35,493 nt of DNA from an uncultured Geobacteraceae bacterium (GTDB lineage: Bacteria; Desulfobacterota; Desulfuromonadia; Geobacterales; Pseudopelobacteraceae), in assembly GCA_903901875.1 (NCBI GenBank), contig CAIUSO010000070.1, positions 1 to 35,493 on the forward strand, given 5' to 3'. The notes below the pieces were generated by a model. The model was not told the DNA's origin. It saw only the letters and a program-made list of their open reading frames with translations, and made no database searches. Of the stretch, positions 14,676 to 23,450 are shown piece after piece. Position 1 is the stretch's first letter. Every line of letters begins with the position of its first letter. Position numbers and translations under genes: made by a program.

Positions 14676-17666
14676 ATGCCAAACAGAGTCGAAATAGCCC
14701 TGCACTCCGGTGTACGGGACGCCCGTGGTGAGCGGATCAAAAGGGAAATTGAACATTTTCTCCAGCTTGCAGTTGACGAAGTGCGAACCATTGATGTGTA
14801 CACCGTGGATGCCCCCCTGAGCGGGGAAGAGCTTCGGCAGGTCGCTGCCGGTCCGTTTTGTGATCCGGTTATTCAGGGGTGGTCAATCGATGCGCCGGTT
14901 GCGGACCGCTTTGACTTCGTCGTGGAGGTTGGTTTTCGTCCCGGTGTGACCGACAACGTGGGACGTACGGCCCGGGAAGCGGTATCCTACCTGACGGGAC
15001 GCCCCTTCTCAGGTGGCGAGGGGGTTTATTATTCGGTTCAGTACCTGCTGCGGGGAAACATTACCGGAGCGGATGTGGAGAACATCGCCACCGGCCTGCT
15101 CTGCAATACCCTCATCCAGCGCTACAGCGTTCTCTCCCGTGCCGATTTTGCGGCCCAGGGGGGCTTTGCCGTGATGGTGCCCAAGGTTGCAAGTGAGTCA
15201 CTGGTCCAGGTCAGGGACATTGATCTGGAGGTTTCCGACGAAGAGTTAATGCGGATCAGCAAAGATGGCGTGCTGGCCCTGACCCTTGACGAAATGAAGA
15301 TCATCCAGGGACATTTTCGCTTGGCGGATGTTCAGGCGGAGCGGTTGAAATTCGGTCTGTCGGCCCACCCCACCGATGTGGAGCTGGAATGTCTGGCCCA
15401 GACCTGGTCGGAACATTGCAAACACAAGATTTTTGCCGGAACAGTTCACTATGAAGACGAAACGGGGCAGCGTCAGGAGATCAAGTCGCTGTTCAAATCA
15501 TTCATCCAGCGAACCACCGCGGATGTGCGGGAGCGGATGGGGGAGAAAGATTTCTGCCTGTCGGTTTTCAAGGACAATGCCGGTGTCATCAAGTTCAACG
15601 AAGAACATTCCCTGGTGTTCAAGGTTGAAACCCACAATTCCCCTTCGGCTCTGGACCCCTACGGCGGAGCGTTGACCGGTATTGTCGGCGTTAACCGTGA
15701 TCCGTTCGGTACGGGGCAGGGGGCCAAGCTCATTTTCAATACCGATGTGTTCTGCTTTGCCGATCCGTTCTACACCAAACCGCTGCCGAGCCGTTTGCTC
15801 CACCCCCGCCGCATTTACGAAGGGGTTGTGGAAGGGGTGGAACATGGGGGGAACAAGAGCGGTATTCCGACGGTGAACGGTTCACTGGTTTTTGATGAGC
15901 GTTTTTGCGGCAAACCGCTGGTATTCTGCGGTACGGCTGGACTCATGCCGGCCCGCGTCAATGGTCAGCCGGGCCATGACAAGTCCATTGAGCCGGGGGA
16001 CCTGATCGTCATGACCGGTGGCAGGATCGGCAAGGATGGTATCCATGGTGCCACTTTCTCGTCGGAAGAGTTGAATGAAAATTCGCCGGTGACGGCGGTG
16101 CAGATTGGTGATCCGATCACCCAGAAGCGGATGTTCGACTTTCTGATCCGGGCCCGTGACAAGGGGCTCTACCGCTTTATTACCGATAACGGTGCCGGAG
16201 GGTTGTCCTCCTCCATCGGTGAAATGGCCGGCGAATGTGGCGGCTGTCGCATGGACCTTGCCAAGGCACCCCTGAAATATCCCGGTCTTAACCCGTGGGA
16301 AATTCTGATCTCCGAAGCCCAGGAACGGATGTCCCTGGCGGTGCCGCCGGAACAGATTGCGGAGTTTCTGGATATGGCCGACCGCTTTGGTGTGGAGGCA
16401 ACCGTACTGGGAGAATTCACCGATAACGGGGTATTTCATATGCTGTACGGTGAACAGACCGTGGCCCTGCTGCCGATGGAGTTCATGCATGAGGGGCTCC
16501 CCCCCATGCAGTTGCCGGCAAAATGGACCCCCCCCCGCCACCCGGAGCCTGAACGTGACCCGAAAAGCGACTATACCGGTGAACTGAAGCAGCTCCTCTC
16601 CGCACTGAACATCTGCTCCAAGGAGTCGGTTGTTCGCCGCTATGACCATGAGGTACAAGGGGGCTCGGTCGTCAAGCCGTTCAGTGGTGTGGCCAATGAT
16701 GGTCCGTCCGACGGGGCGGTGGTCAGGCCGCTCCTGGATTCCTTCGAGGCGGTTGTCACCGCCCATGGTATCTGCCCCCGCTATTCGGATATTGACACCT
16801 ATCACATGACCACCAATGCCGTTGATGAGGCACTCCGTAATTATGTGGCTGTGGGTGGTTCCCTTGACCTGGTTGCCGGTCTGGACAATTTCTGCTGGTG
16901 TGATCCGGTGGAGTCCGACAAAACCCCGGACGGTGCTTACAAGATGGCCCAGTTGGTCCGCTCCAATCAGGCTCTCTACGATATCTGCATGGAATATAAC
17001 CTGCCGCTCATCTCCGGCAAGGATTCCATGAAAAATGATTTTTACGACGGCACCACCAAAATTTCCATCCCCCCTACGTTGTTGTTCTCGGTTATCGGCA
17101 AGATGGATGACGCCCGTAAGGCGGTGACCATGGATGTCAAGCGGCCCGGCGACCTCGTGTACCTTCTGGGTGCCACGGCCGATGAGCTGGGGGGCTCCGA
17201 ATATTTTGCCCTGTCCGGTGAGATCGGTAACAAGGTGCCCCAGGTTGACGCCCCCTCCGCTTATCGGCGTTATCGGGCCTATCAGGGGGCTGCTACCGGT
17301 CGGTTGGTGGCTTCCTGCCATGACCTTTCCGACGGCGGGCTTGCGGTGGCTGCGGCGGAAAGTGCCTTTGCCGGAGGTTTTGGCATCACCCTTGACCTCT
17401 CTTCCGTACCTTGGAAGGGGGAGAGTGCCGCCAGGAGTGATGCGGTTCTGTTGTTCTCCGAATCGGCATCCCGCCATCTGGTAACGGTTCACCCGGAACA
17501 GCAGGGTGAATTTGAAGCAGCCATGGCCGGTGAGTGCTGTGCCGTTGTCGGTGTGGTCACCGAGCGGCAGGTGCTGAATGTGACCGGTTTGGACGGTACG
17601 CCGGTCATTGCGGCCGACCTGGCCGGGTTGAAAGAGGCATGGCAGCAGACGTTGCGGGAACTATGA
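14676..17666 (+). CDS. purL: Phosphoribosylformylglycinamidine synthase, long PurL lacking the glutaminase domain
   Basis: This 996-residue protein makes FGAM from FGAR, ATP and ammonia, step four of purine synthesis. Residues 1-~160 form two PurS-like repeats (RVEIALHSGVRDARG; FDFVVEVGFRPGVTDNVGRT). They are followed by a linker and two AIRS-like halves with TWSEHCKHKIF, ETHNSPSALDPYGGALTGI and LISGKDSMKNDF. Small PurL proteins are about 730 residues with separate PurS, and long ones about 1300 with a C-terminal glutaminase. This is the long type without its glutaminase, which is supplied by purQ at 19497. The start ATG follows AGGAAA at some distance. Its TGA overlaps the ATG of recQ, so the two are translationally coupled. 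Confidence 0.95.
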   Translation: MPNRVEIALHSGVRDARGERIKREIEHFLQLAVDEVRTIDVYTVDAPLSGEELRQVAAGPFCDPVIQGWSIDAPVADRFDFVVEVGFRPGVTDNVGRTAREAVSYLTGRPFSGGEGVYYSVQYLLRGNITGADVENIATGLLCNTLIQRYSVLSRADFAAQGGFAVMVPKVASESLVQVRDIDLEVSDEELMRISKDGVLALTLDEMKIIQGHFRLADVQAERLKFGLSAHPTDVELECLAQTWSEHCKHKIFAGTVHYEDETGQRQEIKSLFKSFIQRTTADVRERMGEKDFCLSVFKDNAGVIKFNEEHSLVFKVETHNSPSALDPYGGALTGIVGVNRDPFGTGQGAKLIFNTDVFCFADPFYTKPLPSRLLHPRRIYEGVVEGVEHGGNKSGIPTVNGSLVFDERFCGKPLVFCGTAGLMPARVNGQPGHDKSIEPGDLIVMTGGRIGKDGIHGATFSSEELNENSPVTAVQIGDPITQKRMFDFLIRARDKGLYRFITDNGAGGLSSSIGEMAGECGGCRMDLAKAPLKYPGLNPWEILISEAQERMSLAVPPEQIAEFLDMADRFGVEATVLGEFTDNGVFHMLYGEQTVALLPMEFMHEGLPPMQLPAKWTPPRHPEPERDPKSDYTGELKQLLSALNICSKESVVRRYDHEVQGGSVVKPFSGVANDGPSDGAVVRPLLDSFEAVVTAHGICPRYSDIDTYHMTTNAVDEALRNYVAVGGSLDLVAGLDNFCWCDPVESDKTPDGAYKMAQLVRSNQALYDICMEYNLPLISGKDSMKNDFYDGTTKISIPPTLLFSVIGKMDDARKAVTMDVKRPGDLVYLLGATADELGGSEYFALSGEIGNKVPQVDAPSAYRRYRAYQGAATGRLVASCHDLSDGGLAVAAAESAFAGGFGITLDLSSVPWKGESAARSDAVLLFSESASRHLVTVHPEQQGEFEAAMAGECCAVVGVVTERQVLNVTGLDGTPVIAADLAGLKEAWQQTLREL

Positions 17667-19468
17667 CCCCATCCATCCACCACACCCTGAAAACCGTCTT
17701 CGGTTTTCACCAGTTCAGAGCGCCCCAACAGGACGTCATTGAACGGGTCATCGGGGGGGAGGATGTGTTTCTGGTGATGCCGACCGGGGGGGGGAAATCC
17801 CTCTGCTACCAGATTCCGGCACTCCACCGGACCGGAGTGGCCATCGTGGTGTCACCACTGATCGCCCTCATGAAGGATCAGGTTGATGCGCTGCAGGATA
17901 ACGGGGTGCGGGCTGCCTGTCTCAACTCGTCCCTGTCGTCCGATGAGGTCCGTCAGGTGTTGCGGCAGATGCATTGCGGTGAACTTGATCTGCTCTATGT
18001 GGCACCGGAGCGTCTGCTGCTCCCCGATTTTCTTGAAACCGTGGCGACCCTTACCCTGGCACTGTTTGCCATCGATGAGGCCCACTGTATCTCCCAGTGG
18101 GGCCATGACTTTCGTCCTGATTACGTAAGGCTCGGTCAGCTCCGTGCGCTGTTTCCCCAGGTACCGATTGTGGCCATGACCGCAACGGCTGACCCCGAAA
18201 CCCGCAAGGATATCGTCAATCAGTTGGGTATCCAGCAGGCCAAGGTGTTTGTGGCCGGCTTTGACCGCCCCAATATCACCTATACGGTGATTCCCAAGCA
18301 TAAGCCGTTCGCCCAGTTGTGCGGCTTTCTCAAGGGGCGCAGCGATGAGTCCGGCATTGTCTATGCGTTAAGCAGGAAGCGGGTAGAGCAGATTGCCGAA
18401 CAGCTGGTTCAGCAGGGATTTTCCGCCGCCGCCTATCACGCCGGTCTGTCGGACCGGGAACGGAGCCGGGTGCAAAACGGTTTCCGTTGTGACGACATCA
18501 GGATTGTCGTCGCGACCGTCGCCTTTGGTATGGGGATTGATAAGCCGAACGTGCGGTTTGTGGTTCATTATGACATGCCGAAGAGTGTTGAAAGCTATTA
18601 TCAGGAAACCGGCCGGGCCGGCCGGGATGGTCTGAATTCGGAAGCGGTGATGCTATTTGGCATGGGCGATGTCATGACGGCCCGCTCCCTGATCGAGACC
18701 AGTGATAACGCCGAACGGGTGCGGATTGAGCTGCAAAAACTCAATGCCATGGTTGCCTATTGTGAGGCGTTGACCTGTCGCCGTCGGGCCCTGCTCTCTT
18801 ATTTCGGGGATCAGATGCCCCATGATTGCGATAACTGCGATATCTGTACCGATCCTCCCCAGCGCTTCGATGCATCGGAAGTGGCAAAGAAGGCCCTGTC
18901 ATGTGTCTACCGGGTCGGTGAACGGTTCGGGGTGCGCCATGTTATTGAGGTGTTGCGCGGTTCTAAAAATCAACGGATTCTCGAACTGCGGCACCATCAG
19001 CTTTCAACCTACGGTATCGGTGCCGAATTGTCGGCCGTCGAATGGGAAAATATCTTCCGGCAATTGATCCATCTCGGCTATCTGGTGCAGGATTTTACCC
19101 GCTACGGGGTACTGGGACTTTCGCCCGCCGCGAGGCCGGTGCTGAAGGGGGAAATCCAGGTTATTCTCGGACTTCCCCGGGTGGTTGCGAAACCGGAGGA
19201 GAAGAGCCGCCGCAAAAGGGGTGTCTCCGCCGGGTTTAATCAAGGATTGTTTGATCGGCTGCGGGGGGTCCGCAAAGAAATTGCCGACGGAGCCGGTGTC
19301 CCCCCGTTCGTGGTGTTTTCCGATGCCACGCTGCTGGAAATGGCCTCCAGCAAACCCCACGATTTTCGGGAACTGCTGGCTGTTAATGGGGTGGGCGAAC
19401 ATAAACTCCGTAAATACGGCACCCAGTTTCTGGCTGTCATACGGGAGTTCGGCACTGGTGAACCGTGA
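17663..19468 (+). CDS. recQ: ATP-dependent DNA helicase RecQ
   Basis: The start is ATG 17663 in an ATGA overlap with purL; longer frames would read into purL. The 601-residue protein is of normal RecQ size. Helicase motifs are PTGGGKS (residues 40-46), DEAH (138-141), TATADPETR, and the motif VI segment QETGRAGRDG. A zinc-binding RQC region follows with Cys in CEALTCRRR and HDCDNCDIC. A C-terminal HRDC domain is seen in VFSDATLLEMA and LLAVNGVGEHKLRKYG. It unwinds DNA 3'-5' in recombination and fork repair. It is unusual to find it between purL and purQ. Confidence 0.95.
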   Translation: MTPSIHHTLKTVFGFHQFRAPQQDVIERVIGGEDVFLVMPTGGGKSLCYQIPALHRTGVAIVVSPLIALMKDQVDALQDNGVRAACLNSSLSSDEVRQVLRQMHCGELDLLYVAPERLLLPDFLETVATLTLALFAIDEAHCISQWGHDFRPDYVRLGQLRALFPQVPIVAMTATADPETRKDIVNQLGIQQAKVFVAGFDRPNITYTVIPKHKPFAQLCGFLKGRSDESGIVYALSRKRVEQIAEQLVQQGFSAAAYHAGLSDRERSRVQNGFRCDDIRIVVATVAFGMGIDKPNVRFVVHYDMPKSVESYYQETGRAGRDGLNSEAVMLFGMGDVMTARSLIETSDNAERVRIELQKLNAMVAYCEALTCRRRALLSYFGDQMPHDCDNCDICTDPPQRFDASEVAKKALSCVYRVGERFGVRHVIEVLRGSKNQRILELRHHQLSTYGIGAELSAVEWENIFRQLIHLGYLVQDFTRYGVLGLSPAARPVLKGEIQVILGLPRVVAKPEEKSRRKRGVSAGFNQGLFDRLRGVRKEIADGAGVPPFVVFSDATLLEMASSKPHDFRELLAVNGVGEHKLRKYGTQFLAVIREFGTGEP

Positions 19469-19496
19469 GCATCACATTTAAGGAGATCAGGACGCA

Positions 19497-20324
19497 ATGA
19501 CACAGACACGAGCAATCGTAATAACCGGTAATGGTACCAACTGCGAAATGGAGGCAGCCCATGCCTGTCGCCTCGGTGGGTTTGATGAGGCGGTTATTGC
19601 CCATATTTCGGAGATTTTGTCCGGTGAAATTTCTCTGGACGACTTTCATTTTCTCAATCTGACCGGCGGTTTTCTCGACGGCGACGATCTGGGCAGTGCC
19701 AAGGCCCAGGCCAATCGCCTCACCCACGGCGTGGTGTCCGGCAGCGGTGAAAAGCTGGTGGACCAGTTCACCCGCTTTATTGGGGCGGGCAAACTGATTC
19801 TCGGCGTCTGTAACGGCTTTCAGCTGATGGTGAAAATGGGCATGCTCCCCGGTTTTGATGGCGACTACCTCCGCCAGAGTGTCACCCTGACCCATAATGA
19901 CTGTGGCCGTTTTCAGGACCGCTGGACCTATCTGAAAGTCGATGCCGATTCCCCCTCTGTCTTTACCGCCGGTATCGAGAAGGGCATTTACCTGCCGGTA
20001 CGCCATGGTGAGGGAAAATTTCTCACCGATTCACCCGCCACCCTGGCACGCATCGAAGAGGGGCATCTGGCGGTGCTTCGCTACAGTGATGCCACCTTCA
20101 CTGAAACATCCCTGGCGTTTCCCGCCAACCCCAACGGTTCGGTCAACGCCATTGCGGCACTCTGCGATCCGACGGGGCGAATCATGGGGCTCATGCCCCA
20201 CCCGGAGGCTTTTGTCCATTACACCCAGCATCCCCGCTGGACCAGGGAGGAACTGCCGGTCAATGGCGGCGGGCTGATCCTCTATAAAAATGCTGCCGAA
20301 TATGTCCGAAATAACCTGATCTGA
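19497..20324 (+). CDS. purQ: Phosphoribosylformylglycinamidine synthase, glutaminase subunit
   Basis: The 275-residue class I glutamine amidotransferase has the nucleophile in GVCNGFQ (C105) and the His/Glu pair in MPHPEAFVHYTQHPRW. It hydrolyses glutamine to feed ammonia to PurL. It is longer than the ~227-residue PurQ of the PurS/Q/L type and looks like the glutaminase domain of a long PurL made as a separate chain: the NGTNCEMEAAHACRL opening and LTGGFLDGDDLGSAKAQANR region match that type. It begins 28 bases after recQ with AGGA as ribosome-binding site. Confidence 0.95.
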   Translation: MTQTRAIVITGNGTNCEMEAAHACRLGGFDEAVIAHISEILSGEISLDDFHFLNLTGGFLDGDDLGSAKAQANRLTHGVVSGSGEKLVDQFTRFIGAGKLILGVCNGFQLMVKMGMLPGFDGDYLRQSVTLTHNDCGRFQDRWTYLKVDADSPSVFTAGIEKGIYLPVRHGEGKFLTDSPATLARIEEGHLAVLRYSDATFTETSLAFPANPNGSVNAIAALCDPTGRIMGLMPHPEAFVHYTQHPRWTREELPVNGGGLILYKNAAEYVRNNLI

Positions 20325-20348
20325 CACATACCAGTGGAGTTTTTACCT

Positions 20349-21776
20349 ATGAAGTTATCCCGTCCCCAAGAAGAATGCGGTGTCTTTGGCATCTACAATC
20401 ATACGGAAGCATCCAACCTGACCTATCTGGGACTCTATGCCCTCCAGCATCGGGGTCAGGAAAGCTGTGGCATTGTCTCCTCCGATGGCACCTCGCTCCA
20501 TGCCCATAAGCGGATGGGGCTGGTGGCCGATGTGTTCAGTAATCCCGAAGTATTCAAAAAACTCCCCGGCAAATCGGCCATCGGTCACGTCCGGTACTCG
20601 ACGGCCGGTGCCTCCGTTGAAAAAAACGTTCAGCCGATCATGGTCGATTACTCCCGTGGCTCCATTTCCGTTGCCCACAATGGCAATCTGGTCAACGCCC
20701 AGTTGCTGAAGGCAGAACTGGAAGCCTACGGTTCCATCTTCCAGACCACCATGGACACCGAAATTATTATCCATCTGATTGCCGCCTCCAAAACCAATTC
20801 CCTGGTGGACCGGATTGTGGATGCCCTGAAGCGGATTCAGGGGGCCTACTGTCTGCTGTTTCTCACCGAATCCCGCATGATTGCGGTCCGTGACCCCAAC
20901 GGGTTTCGCCCCCTCTGTCTGGGTAAGCTGGGCAATGCCTGGGTAGTCGCGTCGGAGAGCTGTGCCCTTGATCTGATTGAGGCCGATTTTGTTCGGGAAA
21001 TTGAGCCGGGTGAAATGGTCGTCTGCACTAAAGATGGCAATATCAAGTCTCTCTTCCCCTTTAAGAAGATCGAACCGACCCCCTGTATTTTCGAGTTTGT
21101 CTATTTTGCCCGCCCCGATTCCCATATTTTTGGTCGCAACGTCTATATGGCCCGTAAGGAACTGGGGCGTCAGTTGGCACGGGAATATCCGGTCGATGCC
21201 GATGTGGTGATTGCGGTGCCGGACTCCGGTGTGCCTGCCGCCATGGGGTACGCCGAAGAGTCCGGTATCCCCTTTGAGCTGGGGCTGATCCGTAACCACT
21301 ACGTGGGGAGGACCTTTATCGAACCGGCCCAGTCCATCCGCCATTTCGGGGTCAAGATCAAACTGAATCCGGTGCGGGAACTGTTAAAGGGGAAACGGGT
21401 GGTGGTCATCGACGATTCCATCGTGCGGGGCACCACCTCCCGCAAGATCGTCAAGATGGTGCGAAATGCCGGAGCGTCTGAAGTCCATCTGCGAATTTCC
21501 TCTCCCCCCACCAGCTATCCCTGCTATTACGGCATTGATACGCCGAACCGGAAGGAGCTGATCTCTTCGTCCCACACCATTGATGAAATCTGTCGCTATG
21601 TGACCGCCGATACCCTGGGGTATCTTTCGGAAGAGGGACTCATCTCATCCATCGGTCAGGGCGATACCCGCTATTGCAAAGCCTGTTTTGCCGGTAAATA
21701 CCCGGTCGCATTCCCCAAACCGGTGGATATTCCCCAGTTGGGACTATTTGAAGAGGAGTATTCGGAACATGAGTGA
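20349..21776 (+). CDS. purF: Amidophosphoribosyltransferase
   Basis: The start is ATG 20349; five upstream in-frame codons from 20334 are less likely. The protein is 475 residues. Cys10 in QEECGVFGIY would become the N-terminal nucleophile after removal of a nine-residue propeptide. It makes 5-phosphoribosylamine from PRPP and glutamine, the first committed purine step. The PRPP loop is VVVIDDSIVRGTTS. The pattern of Cys in PTPCIFEFVYF, SYPCYYGID and YCKAC (C443, C446) matches the B. subtilis-type enzyme with a 4Fe-4S cluster. The gene overlaps pyrE by eight bases. Confidence 0.96.
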   Translation: MKLSRPQEECGVFGIYNHTEASNLTYLGLYALQHRGQESCGIVSSDGTSLHAHKRMGLVADVFSNPEVFKKLPGKSAIGHVRYSTAGASVEKNVQPIMVDYSRGSISVAHNGNLVNAQLLKAELEAYGSIFQTTMDTEIIIHLIAASKTNSLVDRIVDALKRIQGAYCLLFLTESRMIAVRDPNGFRPLCLGKLGNAWVVASESCALDLIEADFVREIEPGEMVVCTKDGNIKSLFPFKKIEPTPCIFEFVYFARPDSHIFGRNVYMARKELGRQLAREYPVDADVVIAVPDSGVPAAMGYAEESGIPFELGLIRNHYVGRTFIEPAQSIRHFGVKIKLNPVRELLKGKRVVVIDDSIVRGTTSRKIVKMVRNAGASEVHLRISSPPTSYPCYYGIDTPNRKELISSSHTIDEICRYVTADTLGYLSEEGLISSIGQGDTRYCKACFAGKYPVAFPKPVDIPQLGLFEEEYSEHE

Positions 21777-22320
21777 TCGTGAACAGCTAAAAAAGATTAT
21801 CCTGGAACTTTCCTATGAAAAACGTCTGGTAACACTGGCTTCGGGACGTCAAAGCGATTTTTATTTTGACGGCAAACAGACCACCCTCCATGCCGAAGGG
21901 GGCTTTCTGGTGGGCAAACTGTTCTATGAAGCGATCAAGGACGTTGCAGGGGTTCAGGCCGTTGGCGGCATAACCCTGGGTGCAGACCCCATTGCCACCG
22001 CTACCTCCATCGCCGCCCACCTGGACGGTACCAGTATGCACGCCTTCATTATCCGTAAGGAGCCAAAGGGGCATGGCACCGGACAGTGGCTGGAAGGAAG
22101 AAAAAATCTCCCCGCCGGAACCCGGGTGGTCATCGTTGAGGATGTGGTGACAACCGGCGGCTCTTCCATGAAAGCGGTCAGACGGGCCGAGGAGGAGGGG
22201 TTGGTAGTACTCGGTATCGTGACCCTGGTTGACCGGGAAGAGGGGGGACGGGAAAATATCGAGGCGGAAGGGTACTGGCTTCGCACCATCTTTACCAAAA
22301 GTGAGCTTGTCGGAGCATAA
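21769..22320 (+). CDS. pyrE: Orotate phosphoribosyltransferase
   Basis: The ATG at 21769 overlaps the purF stop; AGAGGAG lies upstream inside purF. The 183-residue protein has the PRPP-binding motif VVIVEDVVTTGGSS, the flexible loop region KEPKGHGTGQWLEG, and SGRQSDFYFDGKQTTLH at the start. It joins orotate to PRPP to give OMP in pyrimidine synthesis. Coupling to purF puts a pyrimidine gene under purine-operon translation. Confidence 0.95.
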   Translation: MSDREQLKKIILELSYEKRLVTLASGRQSDFYFDGKQTTLHAEGGFLVGKLFYEAIKDVAGVQAVGGITLGADPIATATSIAAHLDGTSMHAFIIRKEPKGHGTGQWLEGRKNLPAGTRVVIVEDVVTTGGSSMKAVRRAEEEGLVVLGIVTLVDREEGGRENIEAEGYWLRTIFTKSELVGA

Positions 22321-22345
22321 CCGTGGGGCATGAGCGGCATCAACC

Positions 22346-23092
22346 ATGAGCAAACAGCGCCTTGACCTGCTGGTCGTCAGCCAGGGGCTGGCCACGGATA
22401 TCTCCCGTGCCCGTGCTCTTATCATGGCGGGGCAGGTGGTCGTGGCCGACCACCTGGCCGATAAGGCAGGCCAGCTGTATGCACCGACGGTGGAACTGCG
22501 TCTCAAGGGGGAGCAGCTCCCCTACGTGAGCCGGGGGGGGCTCAAGCTGCGTAAAGCCCTTGATGAATTCAGCCTTGATGTGCGGGGAGTGGTTGCGGTC
22601 GATGTGGGCTCCTCCACCGGAGGTTTTACCGATTGCCTGCTCCAGGCGGGGGCTGCCCGTGTGTACGCCATTGATGTGGGGTATGGGCAGCTCGCCTGGA
22701 AGCTGCAGACTGACCCGCGGGTCATCAGCATGGAACGCACCAACATCCGCTATGTCACCGCCGGACAGCTTGAGGTGGTGCCAACCCTTGCGGTCATAGA
22801 CGCCTCCTTTATCTCCCTCGTCAAGGTTCTCCCTCCCACGGTCGGCCTGTTGAGCCAGGGGGGGAGTGTCATCGCCCTTGTCAAACCGCAGTTTGAAGTC
22901 GGCAGAGATGCGGTGGGGAAGGGGGGGGTTGTCCGGGATAGCGTCGCCCAGCAGCAGGTTGTCGAAGATATCAGCGTCCATGCCCGTGACCTTGGTCTGG
23001 AGGTGGCCGGTATGTGTGAATCCCCCATAACCGGTGCCGACGGTAACCGGGAATTTCTGCTGTTGTTACACCTTCCATCACCCCCGAAATGA
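22346..23092 (+). CDS. tlyA: TlyA family rRNA 2'-O-methyltransferase (S4 + FtsJ)
   Basis: This 248-residue protein begins with an S4 RNA-binding domain (RLDLLVVSQGLATDISRARA). An FtsJ/RrmJ-type SAM methyltransferase domain follows, with VDVGSSTGGFTDCLLQAGAA as the SAM site and ALVKPQFEVGRD further on. TlyA enzymes methylate 16S and/or 23S rRNA ribose; some relatives are called haemolysins by history. It begins 25 bases after pyrE. Ribosome-binding sequence is weak. Confidence 0.92.
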   Translation: MSKQRLDLLVVSQGLATDISRARALIMAGQVVVADHLADKAGQLYAPTVELRLKGEQLPYVSRGGLKLRKALDEFSLDVRGVVAVDVGSSTGGFTDCLLQAGAARVYAIDVGYGQLAWKLQTDPRVISMERTNIRYVTAGQLEVVPTLAVIDASFISLVKVLPPTVGLLSQGGSVIALVKPQFEVGRDAVGKGGVVRDSVAQQQVVEDISVHARDLGLEVAGMCESPITGADGNREFLLLLHLPSPPK

Positions 23093-23102
23093 GGAACTAC
23101 CC

Positions 23103-23447
23103 ATGGAAAATTGTCTCTTTTGTAAAATAATCGCCGGCAGCATCCCGGCACGCATCGTCTTTGAGGACGAACAGTTTCTGGCCATTGAGGATATCACCCC
23201 CCAGGCACCACTCCACCTGCTGCTGATACCAAAGTGCCACTTTGCCAACCTACTGGATATGACGGCCGAACATGACGCTTTGGTGGGGCATATCCTCCGC
23301 AGTGGCGGTACTATTGCCCGTGACAGGGGATATGGTGACGGGGGCTTCCGCATTGTTCAAAACAACGGGACTGGGGCGGGACAATCGGTCTTTCACCTTC
23401 ATTTCCATCTTCTGGCGGGGCGTGATTTTAGCTGGCCTCCCGGGTAA
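23103..23447 (+). CDS. HIT family hydrolase (HINT-like)
   Basis: The ATG at 23103 follows GAGGA; a longer frame from 23034 overlaps tlyA and lacks homology. The 114-residue protein has the histidine triad HLHFHLL (H98, H100, H102) and the zinc Cys pair CLFCK (C4, C7) seen in HINT/PKCI-type members. Such enzymes hydrolyse adenosine phosphoramidates or similar nucleotide adducts. It ends three bases from the end of the opposing transporter gene. Confidence 0.93.
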   Translation: MENCLFCKIIAGSIPARIVFEDEQFLAIEDITPQAPLHLLLIPKCHFANLLDMTAEHDALVGHILRSGGTIARDRGYGDGGFRIVQNNGTGAGQSVFHLHFHLLAGRDFSWPPG

Positions 23448-23450
23448 TGG

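Noticed and set aside
15882-17492. 536-codon minus-strand frame opposite purL
   Set aside because: Shadow of the codon pattern in purL, which has full-length homology on the plus strand.
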